Positions 51,065 to 58,190 of a stretch of 64,000 nucleotides of DNA are shown in pieces. The translations under genes and the position numbers were made by a program. The notes under the pieces are model-generated. The model was given only the letters and a program-made list of their open reading frames with translations. It did no database searches and was not told where the DNA came from. Numbering within the stretch: the first letter of the stretch is position 1; every line of letters starts with the position of its first letter. The stretch lies in NCBI GenBank assembly GCA_013289585.1, contig JABCZR010000001.1, positions 248,001 to 312,000 of the forward strand, read 5' to 3'. The DNA is from Acidobacteriota bacterium (GTDB lineage Bacteria > Acidobacteriota > Terriglobia > Acidiferrales > UBA7541).

Positions 51065-52066
51065 CTAAAAAGCAATAAATCCTGTTCGAATGAAATACAG
51101 CGAAGTCAGTCCGACTCCCAGCCACAGCAACACGCCCTGCAACAGTGGCCGCCAGCCCACTTCCTTCAGCGTCGCGCGCGAAATTCCCGTCCCAATCAGG
51201 AATAGCGTCGCCGTCAGTCCGAATCTCCCCAGCGTGAAAAATGTTTTCGAAGTCGCATGCTGCGCCGGCAGGTAGGTGTTCGCCACGGCTGCGAGCAGAA
51301 AGAACAAGATAAACCACGGAAACTGGATTCGAACGCCTGCGTCGCCCGCACTCGCGCCAGCCTCGGTGGTGTCGCGTTCGAACGCCGCAGCAACCGCCTT
51401 TTGCGCGCGCCCCCGCTTGATCGCCGCGGTGATCAGCGCCAGTGGAACAATCCACAGCGCGCGTGCAAGTTTCACCGTCGTCGCGATCACCAGAGCCTGC
51501 GCGCCATATTTCGTGGCCGCGCCAACCACGGAACTGGTGTCGTGAATCGCCAGCGCGGCCCACAGTCCGAATTGCGATTGCGAAAGTTGCAGCGCGTTTC
51601 CAATCGGCGGAAAAATCAGCAGCGCCACGGAATTCAGAATAAATATCGTGCCGAGCGAAACCGCCATTTCTTCCTCGTCGGCTTGCAGGATGGGGCCCAT
51701 GGCCGCGATGGCGCTGCCGCCGCAGATGGCCGTGCCGGCGGTAATCAGGAAAGAGGAGTTGCCGCGCACCCGCAACACCTTGCCGAGCGTCAAGCCCAAC
51801 ACGAGCGCGAACGAAATTCCCAACGCGGTGTAGACGAATCCGCTCCGGCCGGCTTTCAGGACTTCGTGGAGATTCATGCCGAATCCGAGAGCGACAACGG
51901 AAACTTGCAGGAGGACGCGGGCGGCGGTGCGGCTAGCGGATGGGTAGGGGTGCGTGAAGCTGAGACCGAACAGAATTCCGGCGAGGAGTGCGACGGGCGG
52001 CGAAAGAATTCCGGTGAACGAAAGTGCGAGCGCGACAAGGAAAATAATTGGGGAGAGAAGTTGCAT
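51065..52066 (-). CDS. YeiH-type putative sulfate exporter family transporter
   Basis: A 333-residue polytopic protein with about ten TM helices. The family phrase ITAGTAICGGSAIAAMGPILQADEEEMAVSLGTIFILNSVALLIFPPIG is present, together with DTSSVVGAA. Family members (YeiH/UPF0324) are conserved membrane proteins annotated as putative sulfate exporters. ATG at 52066 is preferred to a GTG at 52111 because the first helix starts there, but neither has a clear ribosome site. Confidence 0.82.
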   Translation of the reverse strand: MQLLSPIIFLVALALSFTGILSPPVALLAGILFGLSFTHPYPSASRTAARVLLQVSVVALGFGMNLHEVLKAGRSGFVYTALGISFALVLGLTLGKVLRVRGNSSFLITAGTAICGGSAIAAMGPILQADEEEMAVSLGTIFILNSVALLIFPPIGNALQLSQSQFGLWAALAIHDTSSVVGAATKYGAQALVIATTVKLARALWIVPLALITAAIKRGRAQKAVAAAFERDTTEAGASAGDAGVRIQFPWFILFFLLAAVANTYLPAQHATSKTFFTLGRFGLTATLFLIGTGISRATLKEVGWRPLLQGVLLWLGVGLTSLYFIRTGFIAF

Positions 52067-52131
52067 GGAGCGCAAGAAGAGTATCAGGGGAACGGCGATG
52101 AGTGCCAGCACGAGGCACGCGGATCAGGGGA

Positions 52132-53025
52132 TTATCGCCGAGGTTTTTCCGGCGATGTCGAGGCCGCAGGTGAAGCGGGCGCTATGGATGGCGACGCGGC
52201 TGCCGGTGCGGCTGCGGGCGCATGGGGAGGCGCGAGGATGGCGGCGATAATTTTTCCGATAGCTGCCTGGCTGACCTTGCAGTTGCGATCGTAGATGCGG
52301 CACTGGGCCAGCGTGAAGTTGCAGCCACAGGTACAGGAATTGGCGTTGAATTTGTGGAACGCGACGGTTTTTTGTTCGGGCGTGAGCTTGGAAAGATCGA
52401 CGCCGGGAAGCTGGCTGGCGCGGTCGGCGTGCTTCAGGAAAATTTCTCCGGTGTCCTCAAACGTTTCCACTTTGATGTCGCCGATGGGCAGGCCGAGGAG
52501 CGAACGGATTTCCGTTTCATAAAGGACGGGGTCGCGCAGGCCTTCGTGTTTTTGCACGACACGGCCTTCGGCGTCGAGCACAAAAGAAGTCGGCAGCGCG
52601 GGGATGCCGCCGTATTCGAGGCGGAGGTCGTCGGTCGCCAGGGCCACGGGATAATTAATGTGGAATTTTCCGACGAATTTCTTGATGGCCTCGGGATCGT
52701 CGTCGTCCACGACAAGGCCGAGGATCTGGAGGTGGTCTTTGTATTTATTCTGCAGCTCGATGAGGTCGGGGATTTCGGCGCGGCAGGGTCCACACCAGGT
52801 GGCCCAGAAATTCAGGAGGATGACTTTGCCCTTGGAATCCGCGAGGGTGACGGGCTTGCCGTCGATTCCGGCGAGCTTGAAGTCCGGCGCGGGATCAGGA
52901 TTGCGGACAAAGCGGATAGTGGGCTGCTGGTCTTCCTGAGCAGCAACGAAGGAAGGAGCGACACAAAAAAGTAAGGCACTCACGATGTAACGAACAAGCG
53001 CGGAGCAGTGAGAGTGGAGCTTCAT
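52132..53025 (-). CDS. TlpA/ResA-like thioredoxin-fold protein with Cys-rich C-terminal extension
   Basis: A 297-residue exported protein (signal peptide to about FVAAQ). The redox motif is W-A-T-W-C-G-P-C in NFWATWCGPCRAEIPDLIELQNKY. The normal domain ends about residue 165. The extra C-terminus has a Cys cluster (N-S-C-T-C-G-C-N-F-T-L-A-Q-C-R-I-Y-D-R-N-C), a plausible metal or redox site, and then an Ala/Pro/Ser tail. AAAGGACG precedes the ATG. It may deliver electrons to periplasmic thiols. Confidence 0.85.
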   Translation of the reverse strand: MKLHSHCSALVRYIVSALLFCVAPSFVAAQEDQQPTIRFVRNPDPAPDFKLAGIDGKPVTLADSKGKVILLNFWATWCGPCRAEIPDLIELQNKYKDHLQILGLVVDDDDPEAIKKFVGKFHINYPVALATDDLRLEYGGIPALPTSFVLDAEGRVVQKHEGLRDPVLYETEIRSLLGLPIGDIKVETFEDTGEIFLKHADRASQLPGVDLSKLTPEQKTVAFHKFNANSCTCGCNFTLAQCRIYDRNCKVSQAAIGKIIAAILAPPHAPAAAPAAASPSIAPASPAASTSPEKPRR

Positions 53026-53161
53026 GGCGTCCTTTATAGGAAAGCACAATGCGGGAGCGACGCCAAGTGGCGAGTTCTCCTGAGTTGCATTGTCGGATCA
53101 GGTTGGGGCAGGCGCGGCGCTATCTAGGATTGGAGAAGGAAGTAGTGGTAGGCTCTGGAGC

Positions 53162-53569
53162 ATGAAAGGCCAGCTGAAAGTGTCTTCATCAGCGGAGTAC
53201 ATCGCGAAGCTGAAAGAGCCGCGGAAGAGCGACATTGCGGCGCTCGACAAACTGATTCGCAAGGCGGCGCCGGAGTTGGAACCGTTCATTCAGGTCGGGA
53301 TGCTGGCGTACGGCCACATGAAGTACAAATACCCGAACGGGCGCGAGATGGACTGGTTCCGCATTGGCGTGGCCAGCAATGCCAGCTACATTTCGTTGTA
53401 CGTTTCCGCGGGGGACGGCAAAGGCTACCTCGCCGAACGCTTCAAAAAGACACTCCCCAAAGCCGAAATCGGCAAATGCTGCGTGCGCTTCAAACGGCTG
53501 AGCGATCTGGACGAAGCCGTGCTCGCGAAACTGATTCGCAAAGGCGTAGCCGCCCCGGCGAAAATGTAG
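53162..53569 (+). CDS. DUF1801-family protein
   Basis: A 135-residue cytoplasmic protein. LDKLIRKAAPELEPFIQVGMLAYGHMKYKYPNGREMDWFRIGVASNASYISLYVSAGDGKGYLAERFKKTLPKAEIGKCCVRFKRLSDLDEAVLAKLI is the DUF1801 fold (YdhG-like). ATG at 53162 follows TCTGGAGC. Function unknown; it stands alone. Confidence 0.82.
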   Translation: MKGQLKVSSSAEYIAKLKEPRKSDIAALDKLIRKAAPELEPFIQVGMLAYGHMKYKYPNGREMDWFRIGVASNASYISLYVSAGDGKGYLAERFKKTLPKAEIGKCCVRFKRLSDLDEAVLAKLIRKGVAAPAKM

Positions 53570-53872
53570 ACAACGATTCGCGGAAGAAATCTTGTGATGG
53601 CAGATGACCCTTCACGTCTAGCCCGCGCGTGGCAGAGAAAACTGCGGGAAAAAATTCAAAAGCCCCACACGCAAAACCCACGTATGGAGCACCCGCGGCA
53701 GCTGGCCACCCGTCAGCTCGTAAGACTGCTTCATTTTTTCCGACACGATTCAGGGAATTCCTTCACTACCTATCTGAAAGCTACGGGCCGTTGAGGTGAC
53801 CTCGGAAGTGAGCCCGAGTGACACCGTTGATCGCGCGGGGGTCCGGAATTCCGGTTACGAGGGAGGAGCACC
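53570..53872. other. Gene-free stretch
   Basis: 303 bases with no convincing gene. The largest frames have no recognisable content. GGGAGGAGCACC at its right end is the ribosome site of the next gene. Confidence 0.5.
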
Positions 53873-54184
53873 ATGCCGCAATATATGAAGTTAGCAGAAA
53901 ATTGGACGCTGGCAGCCAATACCAGTTTGTGGGGTTATTGGGTGAGCTGGGAAAACATTCCGGGGGTGGGCCCGAATATGGGTCCGCTGCTGATCGGCGC
54001 GGATCCGGTGTCGCATCAGAGTGCCGAGACGGATATGGCGGTATTCGACCTGGCCAAATGCCGGCGTGCGCCTGACGCAGCCGGCAAGACCGAAGTGTTC
54101 TATCAATTCGGCTTCCGGAACTTTAGCCAGATCGATGCCAAGTTCGGGTTCGAAATGATCGTATTCCGAGACTTGATGCCGTAA
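53873..54184 (+). CDS. Hypothetical protein, first of a two-gene pair
   Basis: A 103-residue protein of unknown family with GGGAGG seven bases before its ATG. It is Trp/Phe-rich (WTLAANTSLWGYWVSWENIPGVGPNMGP) and ends FGFEMIVFRDLMP. Codon use and ribosome site support it as real. The next gene begins 12 bases later. No catalytic motif is seen. Confidence 0.6.
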   Translation: MPQYMKLAENWTLAANTSLWGYWVSWENIPGVGPNMGPLLIGADPVSHQSAETDMAVFDLAKCRRAPDAAGKTEVFYQFGFRNFSQIDAKFGFEMIVFRDLMP

Positions 54185-54195
54185 GGAGATCGAAA

Positions 54196-54414
54196 ATGAA
54201 AATCACAGTGTTGACCGACCAGGACGGAAAAGTTCTGGCCACGGTTCGTCACCCCGAAGAAAAGCCAAAAGGTTCGGCCCCAAAGTTCGGCCTGCGGGCC
54301 GTGGCGCCGGGACACAAGCTGCATGAGTTCGAGATGCCCACTCACATGGAAAAAATGCAGTCGGCGGAAGAACTCCATCGGGCGTTGAAGGAACATCTCA
54401 CGAAGAAAAGTTGA
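54196..54414 (+). CDS. Small hypothetical protein, second of a two-gene pair
   Basis: A 72-residue protein with AAGGAG upstream. MKITVLTDQDGKVLATVRHPE at the start and a helical end (HMEKMQSAEELHRALKEHL) suggest a compact alpha/beta fold. It is co-directional with the preceding gene, 12 bases away. I do not recognise it; the pair might work together. Confidence 0.6.
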   Translation: MKITVLTDQDGKVLATVRHPEEKPKGSAPKFGLRAVAPGHKLHEFEMPTHMEKMQSAEELHRALKEHLTKKS

Positions 54415-54426
54415 GACGAAATCAAA

Positions 54427-54524
54427 ATGTGGAGCACCAGGCAGGCACGCCTTTCCTGGTCGCGTACCGGATAGAAAAGAACGAGGTGCGAATCCTCGCA
54501 GCTCTTCACGCCGCCCGGGAGTAG
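54427..54524 (+). pseudogene. Relic of a ParE-family toxin gene
   Basis: The frame at 54441 reads A-G-T-P-F-L-V-A-Y-R-I-E-K-N-E-V-R-I-L-A-A-L-H-A-A-R-E then TAG. This is nearly identical to the C-terminal part of the ParE toxin at 57254-57682. In front of it ATGTGGAGCACC matches that toxin's start (W-W-S-T), so most of the middle has been deleted and the two parts are out of frame. The TAG stands where the ancestral protein had Trp. Confidence 0.8.
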
Positions 54525-54563
54525 CCGGAAGAACTTGAGTAGGGCCTGAGCTGCGGCGCCGGG

Positions 54564-55364
54564 CTAGGACGCGGCTCCGCGGGCGGCGGCTTTGAAGATG
54601 GCGAAGGTGGCGCCCTGCGGGTCGGCCATGACGGATATGCGGCCGACATTTTCAAAATCCGTGGGGGGCACATAGAGCTTTGCGCCGAGATTTTTTGCGG
54701 CAGTGGCAGTGGCGTCGCAATCGGAAACGGTGAAGTACGCCAGCCAATGAGCCGGCACGCCGGGCTGCCGATGAGACGCGGGCGGGATTCCGCCTATAAA
54801 TTCCTCGCCGTTCTTGATGTGCCAGTAATTGTGAGCGAGATCTTCGTCTTCCTTCATGATCTGCCAGCCAAAGAGATCGGAATAGAATTGTCCAGCGCGC
54901 GCCTGATCCGGAGTACTTAAGTCCGCCCAGCAGAGCGTTCCGTGTGAGGTGCTGATTCCGATGCCGGTGTTTTTTTTGGCCTGCCAGAGACAGAAGGTGG
55001 CGCCGGTGGGATCCTGCACGACAGCCATGCGGCCGGCGTCGAAAACATCAAAGGGCGGCGCGATAACTGTGCCGCCGAGTTCGGTGGCGCGGGCGGCGGA
55101 AGCGTCAGTGCTTTCCACGCCGATGTACAGACTCCAGTGCGGGGGAACGCCGCGAGAGAGTTGGTCAGGACGAAGCGTGCAACCTGCTGCGGCGTCGCGT
55201 CCCTCGAGCTGAAAAATCGTATAGAAGTCGTTGGGGCCCATGGGCATGTTGTTGGCGGACCAGCCAAAGAGTTTGGAGTAGAAGGCGATGGCGGCGTTTT
55301 GGTCGGTGGTGGCGAGTTCGACCCAGCAAAATGCGCCAGGGGAGTGTTTTGCAATGTTTGACAT
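54564..55364 (-). CDS. Two-domain VOC (glyoxalase-fold) protein
   Basis: A 266-residue protein with two VOC domains: residues about 10-128 (FCWVELATTDQNAAIAFYSKLFGWS...DPTGATFCLWQAKK) and about 135-258 (LCWADLSTPDQARAGQFYSDLFGWQ...DPQGATFAIFKAA). The double-domain layout is common for bacterial glyoxalase-like proteins of unknown substrate. No ribosome site is strong. It is separate in orientation from the pair before it. Confidence 0.86.
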   Translation of the reverse strand: MSNIAKHSPGAFCWVELATTDQNAAIAFYSKLFGWSANNMPMGPNDFYTIFQLEGRDAAAGCTLRPDQLSRGVPPHWSLYIGVESTDASAARATELGGTVIAPPFDVFDAGRMAVVQDPTGATFCLWQAKKNTGIGISTSHGTLCWADLSTPDQARAGQFYSDLFGWQIMKEDEDLAHNYWHIKNGEEFIGGIPPASHRQPGVPAHWLAYFTVSDCDATATAAKNLGAKLYVPPTDFENVGRISVMADPQGATFAIFKAAARGAAS

Positions 55365-55440
55365 AGTGCAGGAAGCCTACTCCCGAGCAGGGATGGAAAC
55401 AAGAGGGCGGGAGGAGAGGGCGAAGGCGGGGCGGCGAAAT

Positions 55441-55470
55441 GGGGGAAAAGTCAGAACCCGCACCTTTTGA
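55441..55470. repeat. Local GTCAAAACCC repeat, copy 1
   Basis: GGGGGAAAAGTCAGAACCCG followed by CACCTTTTGA. Matching copies are at about 56389-56424, 57624-57656 and 58920-58950, within 3.6 kb. It is a dispersed element of about 30-40 bases. Confidence 0.6.
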
Positions 55471-55602
55471 TAAACCAAACCCCAAAGGGATGCGGCACCC
55501 AAGAAATTGCTAGCCCGCTAAGGGTGTCCCACCCGCCTTGGTAAGGACAAGATGGTAGGATTGCGTGAATGAGAGGGGAGAAACGCTGGGGCCCCGCAAA
55601 TA

Positions 55603-55639
55603 CATCCGGAGCGCAAATAATGCGCTTCGGACCGCAGGC
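55603..55639. repeat. Local hairpin repeat, copy 1
   Basis: CATCCGGAGCGCA-AATAA-TGCGCTTCGG folds into a hairpin. A second copy at 57665-57701 has the same outline. Confidence 0.6.
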
Positions 55640-55681
55640 CGTGACACGCCGCCGCGGCACGTAAACCATTTGCAATTGTAC

Positions 55682-55703
55682 CTTATAAAGGATACCCTAT
55701 AAG
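55682..55703 (+). promoter_or_regulatory. Possible operator of the HigBA-like pair
   Basis: CTTATA and TATAAG form a perfect 6+6 inverted repeat with a 10-base spacer, ending 2 bases before the toxin ATG. This position suits autorepression by the XRE antitoxin. Confidence 0.5.
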
Positions 55704-55705
55704 AG

Positions 55706-56064
55706 ATGGCATGGCAGGTTGATTTCTTCGCGAACGAGCGCGGCCATGCACCGGTGGAGGGTATCTGACGAGGCTGCCGGTCCCTCACCGGGCGAAAGTC
55801 CTGGCGCTGATCAAGATGCTGGAACAGGAAGGGCCGAATCTGCCGTTTCCTTACTCTTCGCAGGTGCGAGGAAAGCTGAGAGAGCTGCGTACTCAGCAAG
55901 GCAAGGACAAGCTGCGAATCTTCTATTTTGGGGACGCGAGAAGGGTGTTTGTTCTCTTGCACGGGATCGTGAAACGAAGCGCACAATTGCCGGAGGAAGA
56001 TATTCGCGTTGCGGAAGCGCGGATGGAGCAGCATGGACGGCGGCAGGAAGGAAAAAAGAAATGA
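55706..56064 (+). pseudogene. HigB/RelE-like toxin with a one-base frameshift
   Basis: From ATG 55706 the frame reads MAWQVDFFANERGHAPVEG then TGA at 55766-55768. From about 55766 another frame continues LTRLPVPHRAKVLALIKMLEQEGPNLPFPYSSQVRGKLRELRTQQGKDKLRIFYFGDARRVFVLLHGIVKRSAQLPEEDI, a clear phage-derived Gp49/HigB-like toxin. One base is missing around 55760-55765 (GAGGGTATCTGACG; five bases stand where six are expected). Full length would be about 119 residues. The antitoxin downstream is intact. Confidence 0.85.
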
Positions 56065-56426
56065 CGACGCGATGGAAGCGGTTCTATCAGAAACAGATGG
56101 AAGATGCGAAGCTGCGGGACCTGGTGGAAAGCGAGCTGGAGAATCTGCAGCTGGGAGTGCAGATTGCGAAGTTGCGGGCGGCGGAGAATCTGAGCCAGAC
56201 AAAGCTGGCGGCGAAGGCGGAGATGAGCGCGCCAAAGATTTCGGCGATGGAGAATGAGCCGCGGAATTTGACGATTGGGACGTTGATCCGGGTGGCGCAT
56301 GCGCTGGACCGCAGGGTGGAAATTAAATTGGTAAGAAGGAAAGGGGCGAAGGCTTTCCAGGCTCATGGTAAACCGGGGCGCGGACGAAATGGGAGGGGAG
56401 AGTCAAAACCCGCAGCCTTTAGATAG
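56061..56426 (+). CDS. XRE-family HTH antitoxin of the HigBA-like pair
   Basis: A 121-residue protein that starts as ATGA overlapping the toxin stop. The helix-turn-helix is LGVQIAKLRAAENLSQTKLAAKAEMSAPKISAMENEPRNLTIGTLIRVAHALDRRVEIKL. The normal antitoxin ends about residue 95; the last part (GRGRNGRGESKPAAFR) is encoded by the local GTCAAAACCC repeat, so the 3' end has been altered. It would still be able to bind DNA. Confidence 0.85.
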   Translation: MTTRWKRFYQKQMEDAKLRDLVESELENLQLGVQIAKLRAAENLSQTKLAAKAEMSAPKISAMENEPRNLTIGTLIRVAHALDRRVEIKLVRRKGAKAFQAHGKPGRGRNGRGESKPAAFR

Positions 56427-56468
56427 TGTGTTTCACAGGCGGGCAGCGCCGGAGTACAATCCACGGCC

Positions 56469-56909
56469 ATGGTTCCGAAAGCGGGATATTTCACGCCACT
56501 GCTGCACGTCATGGATGTGCGGCGCTCGATTCGCTTCTACGAATTGCTGGGATTCGAGCTCATCGATCTGGAGGGCGATCCTGCATGTCCCGGCTGGGCG
56601 CGCATGCACTGCGAGGGCGGCGCCGTGATGTTCCTGTTGGCGGAGGAGCCCTTCGATCCCACCAAGCATGCCCTGCTCACGGCCATGTATACCCCGGACC
56701 TGCCTGCGTTCCGCGAGCACCTGTTGGCGAACGGCGCCGCGGTGCCCGCGATCACCTATCCGGGATACATGCCGAGCGGAAGTCTCTCGTTGCGCGACCC
56801 CGACGGCTACATCATCGACATCCATCATTGGAGCGATGCGGAACACACGGCCTGGCTGAAGAACGTCGAGCAGAAGAAGAAGGTCGGAGTGCTGCCGACC
56901 AGTCAGTAG
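56469..56909 (+). CDS. VOC-family protein (glyoxalase/bleomycin resistance)
   Basis: A 146-residue single-domain protein. FTPLLHVMDVRRSIRFYELLGFELIDLEG is the first module, and SLSLRDPDGYIIDIHHW the last. HCEGGAVMFLL lies between. The fold is clear but the substrate is not. It sits between two toxin-antitoxin loci. Confidence 0.86.
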   Translation: MVPKAGYFTPLLHVMDVRRSIRFYELLGFELIDLEGDPACPGWARMHCEGGAVMFLLAEEPFDPTKHALLTAMYTPDLPAFREHLLANGAAVPAITYPGYMPSGSLSLRDPDGYIIDIHHWSDAEHTAWLKNVEQKKKVGVLPTSQ

Positions 56910-56970
56910 CGTCCCGCTGAGATGGAGAAAGGCCAAACCCGCAGGCTGCGGCACTGGCTGTTGCAATGCA

Positions 56971-57000
56971 GCGTAATACAGCGTATCATTGCGTATTATG
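56971..57000 (+). promoter_or_regulatory. Triple GCGTA direct repeat at the ParD-like gene start
   Basis: GCGTA begins at 56971, 56981 and 56991, exactly 10 bases apart, running into the ATG at 56998. TAATAC and GTATTA add an inverted repeat. Sites on one helix face suit cooperative binding by the RHH antitoxin. Confidence 0.6.
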
Positions 57001-57243
57001 GGTACGCTGAAAACAATCAGTTTCCGGATTCCGGCCGATACCGTGGAGTCGCTGGACGAGCTGGCCGAGAGCATGGATCGCGACCGCAGCTACGTGCTGA
57101 ACGAGGCAGTGGAAAATTATCTGCGGCTCAATGAGTATCACGTCAAGCTGATGCAAAAGGGGCTGCGCGCGGCGAAAGAAGGAAAACTGGTTTCGCACGC
57201 GGATGTAAAGAAAATGATCAGCAAAATGGGCCGCTCCAAGTAA
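56998..57243 (+). CDS. Ribbon-helix-helix antitoxin (ParD/CopG-like)
   Basis: An 81-residue antitoxin. TLKTISFRIPADTVESLDELAESMDRDRSYVLNEAVENYLRLNEYHV is the RHH DNA-binding unit, and KLMQKGLRAAKEGKLVSHADVKKMI the toxin-binding tail. ATG at 56998 is preferred to a TTG at 56989. It is 10 bases before the ParE toxin gene. Confidence 0.87.
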   Translation: MGTLKTISFRIPADTVESLDELAESMDRDRSYVLNEAVENYLRLNEYHVKLMQKGLRAAKEGKLVSHADVKKMISKMGRSK

Positions 57244-57253
57244 CGGCGAGCCA

Positions 57254-57682
57254 ATGGTCATCTGGTGGAGCACGCCGGCCACGCAACAACTGTCCGCCGT
57301 GCACGAATACATCGCAGCCAATGACAAGGCCGCGGCAACCGAAACCGCAAACTACATCTGGGATTCCGTGGACATCCTCGCGAGCCATCCGTTTGCGGGA
57401 CGTAGCGGACGCGTGGCGGGTACACGCGAGCTGGTTATTGCAGGCACGCCTTTCCTGGTCGCGTACCGGATAGAAAAGAACGAAGTGCGCATTCTCGCAG
57501 TTCTTCACGCCGCCGGGAATGGCCGGAAGAGTTTTAGCGCAGGCGATAGGAGCCGCCGCCGAGGAAATCGAGGAGGCCGAGGCCGCGGAGGATTTGGAGT
57601 TGCTGGCGGATTTTGTCGCGCACGTGGGAGGGGGAAAAGTCAAAACCCACAGCCTCCGCAAAACCATCCGGAGCGCAAATAG
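57254..57682 (+). CDS. ParE-family toxin with an altered, extended C-terminus
   Basis: 142 residues against about 95-100 for the family. VIWWSTPATQQLSAVHEYIAANDKAAATETANYIWDSVDIL and SGRVAGTRELVIAGTPFLVAYRIEKNEVRILAVLHAA are ParE. The normal end would be R-E-W-P-E-E-F-stop; at 57511-57516 one C is missing (GCCGCCGGG against GCCGCCCGGG in the relic copy). The frame then reads GNGRKSF and runs 45 residues of Arg/Gly-rich, non-homologous sequence. The ancestral stop is at 57535-57537. The toxin may be inactive. Confidence 0.85.
   Translation: MVIWWSTPATQQLSAVHEYIAANDKAAATETANYIWDSVDILASHPFAGRSGRVAGTRELVIAGTPFLVAYRIEKNEVRILAVLHAAGNGRKSFSAGDRSRRRGNRGGRGRGGFGVAGGFCRARGRGKSQNPQPPQNHPERK
57534..57650 (-). 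pseudogene. Winged-helix end of a Dam-replacing/DpnI-type endonuclease (fragment)
   Basis: The minus-strand frame ends S-H-V-R-D-K-I-R-Q-Q-L-Q-I-L-R, then G-L-G-L-L-D-F-L-G-G-G-S-Y-R-L-R-stop, as in the C-terminal HTH of Dam-replacing (DRP/DpnI-like) restriction enzymes. The preceding frame (to 57734) is made of local repeats, so the catalytic part is missing. Its stop overlaps the ancestral ParE stop on the other strand. Confidence 0.6.
57624..57656. repeat. Local GTCAAAACCC repeat, copy 3
   Basis: GTGGGAGGGGGAAAAGTCAA followed by AACCCACAGCCT. It joins the Dam-replacing fragment to other repeated DNA. Confidence 0.6.
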
Positions 57683-57701
57683 CGCGCTTTAAACCGAAGG
57701 C
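57665..57701. repeat. Local hairpin repeat, copy 2
   Basis: CATCCGGAGCGC-AAATA-GCGCGCTTT, with flanking similarity to the copy at 55603-55639. Confidence 0.55.
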
Positions 57702-57870
57702 TGGGGCACACGGCTCTATAAATACTACCGTCAAGAAGTGCGAAATAGCCCTTTCTGCGTACCGGGACCCTGTTCAAAACAAGACATTCTCCTGACACAA
57801 GAAACGCAAAACGCACGACTTATCCCCGTTGGCCAGGGAAATGCACTACTGCCCAATGAAGGTGATGGCC

Positions 57871-58158
57871 ATGAGAAGTCAACAGTATGTGAAAACGGGA
57901 ATTTGCGAAAAATATCAAACGCTATTGGAGGAATGCGAGAGAGCCTTGGCGAACTGGAATGAGCGCCGGGCGAAGATTACTCAGTCACGGCTGGTCGGGA
58001 AGGAAGAAGGGGACGAACTTCTGCGGTTGCAAGTGAAGTACGCTCGAGCTTACACGGTGTTGCAGAACCACACGCCCCACTGCACATTTTGCCAGTTGGT
58101 GAAACGGCTTGAAAGGCGAGAGTCGGATGCCGTCTTTGACGGCGCGCGATACCGCTGA
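57871..58158 (+). CDS. Small protein of a duplicated family, copy A
   Basis: A 95-residue protein starting at 57871 (GAAGGTG upstream), chosen by alignment to copy B. Shared features: I-C-E-K-Y-Q-T-L-L-E-E-C-E-R-A-L, EEGDELLRLQ, ARAYTVLQNHTPHCTFC. An HxxxCxxC group near residue 75 suggests metal binding. I do not recognise the family. It is paired by sequence with the gene at 61368, and the DNA upstream is also conserved. Confidence 0.65.
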   Translation: MRSQQYVKTGICEKYQTLLEECERALANWNERRAKITQSRLVGKEEGDELLRLQVKYARAYTVLQNHTPHCTFCQLVKRLERRESDAVFDGARYR

Positions 58159-58190
58159 TCTTCTGCAGCCTAGGCACCCTCCAGCGGCCG

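Larger units (their letters stand above)
55365..55705. other. Gene-free stretch carrying two local repeats
   Basis: 341 bases without a supported gene. It holds one copy of the GTCAAAACCC repeat (55441-55470), one copy of the hairpin repeat (55603-55639), and, near its right edge, the CTTATA/TATAAG palindrome of the HigBA-like locus. Confidence 0.5.

Noticed and set aside
53594-53794. A 66-codon plus-strand ORF
   Set aside because: No ribosome site, composition like random GC-rich DNA and no features.
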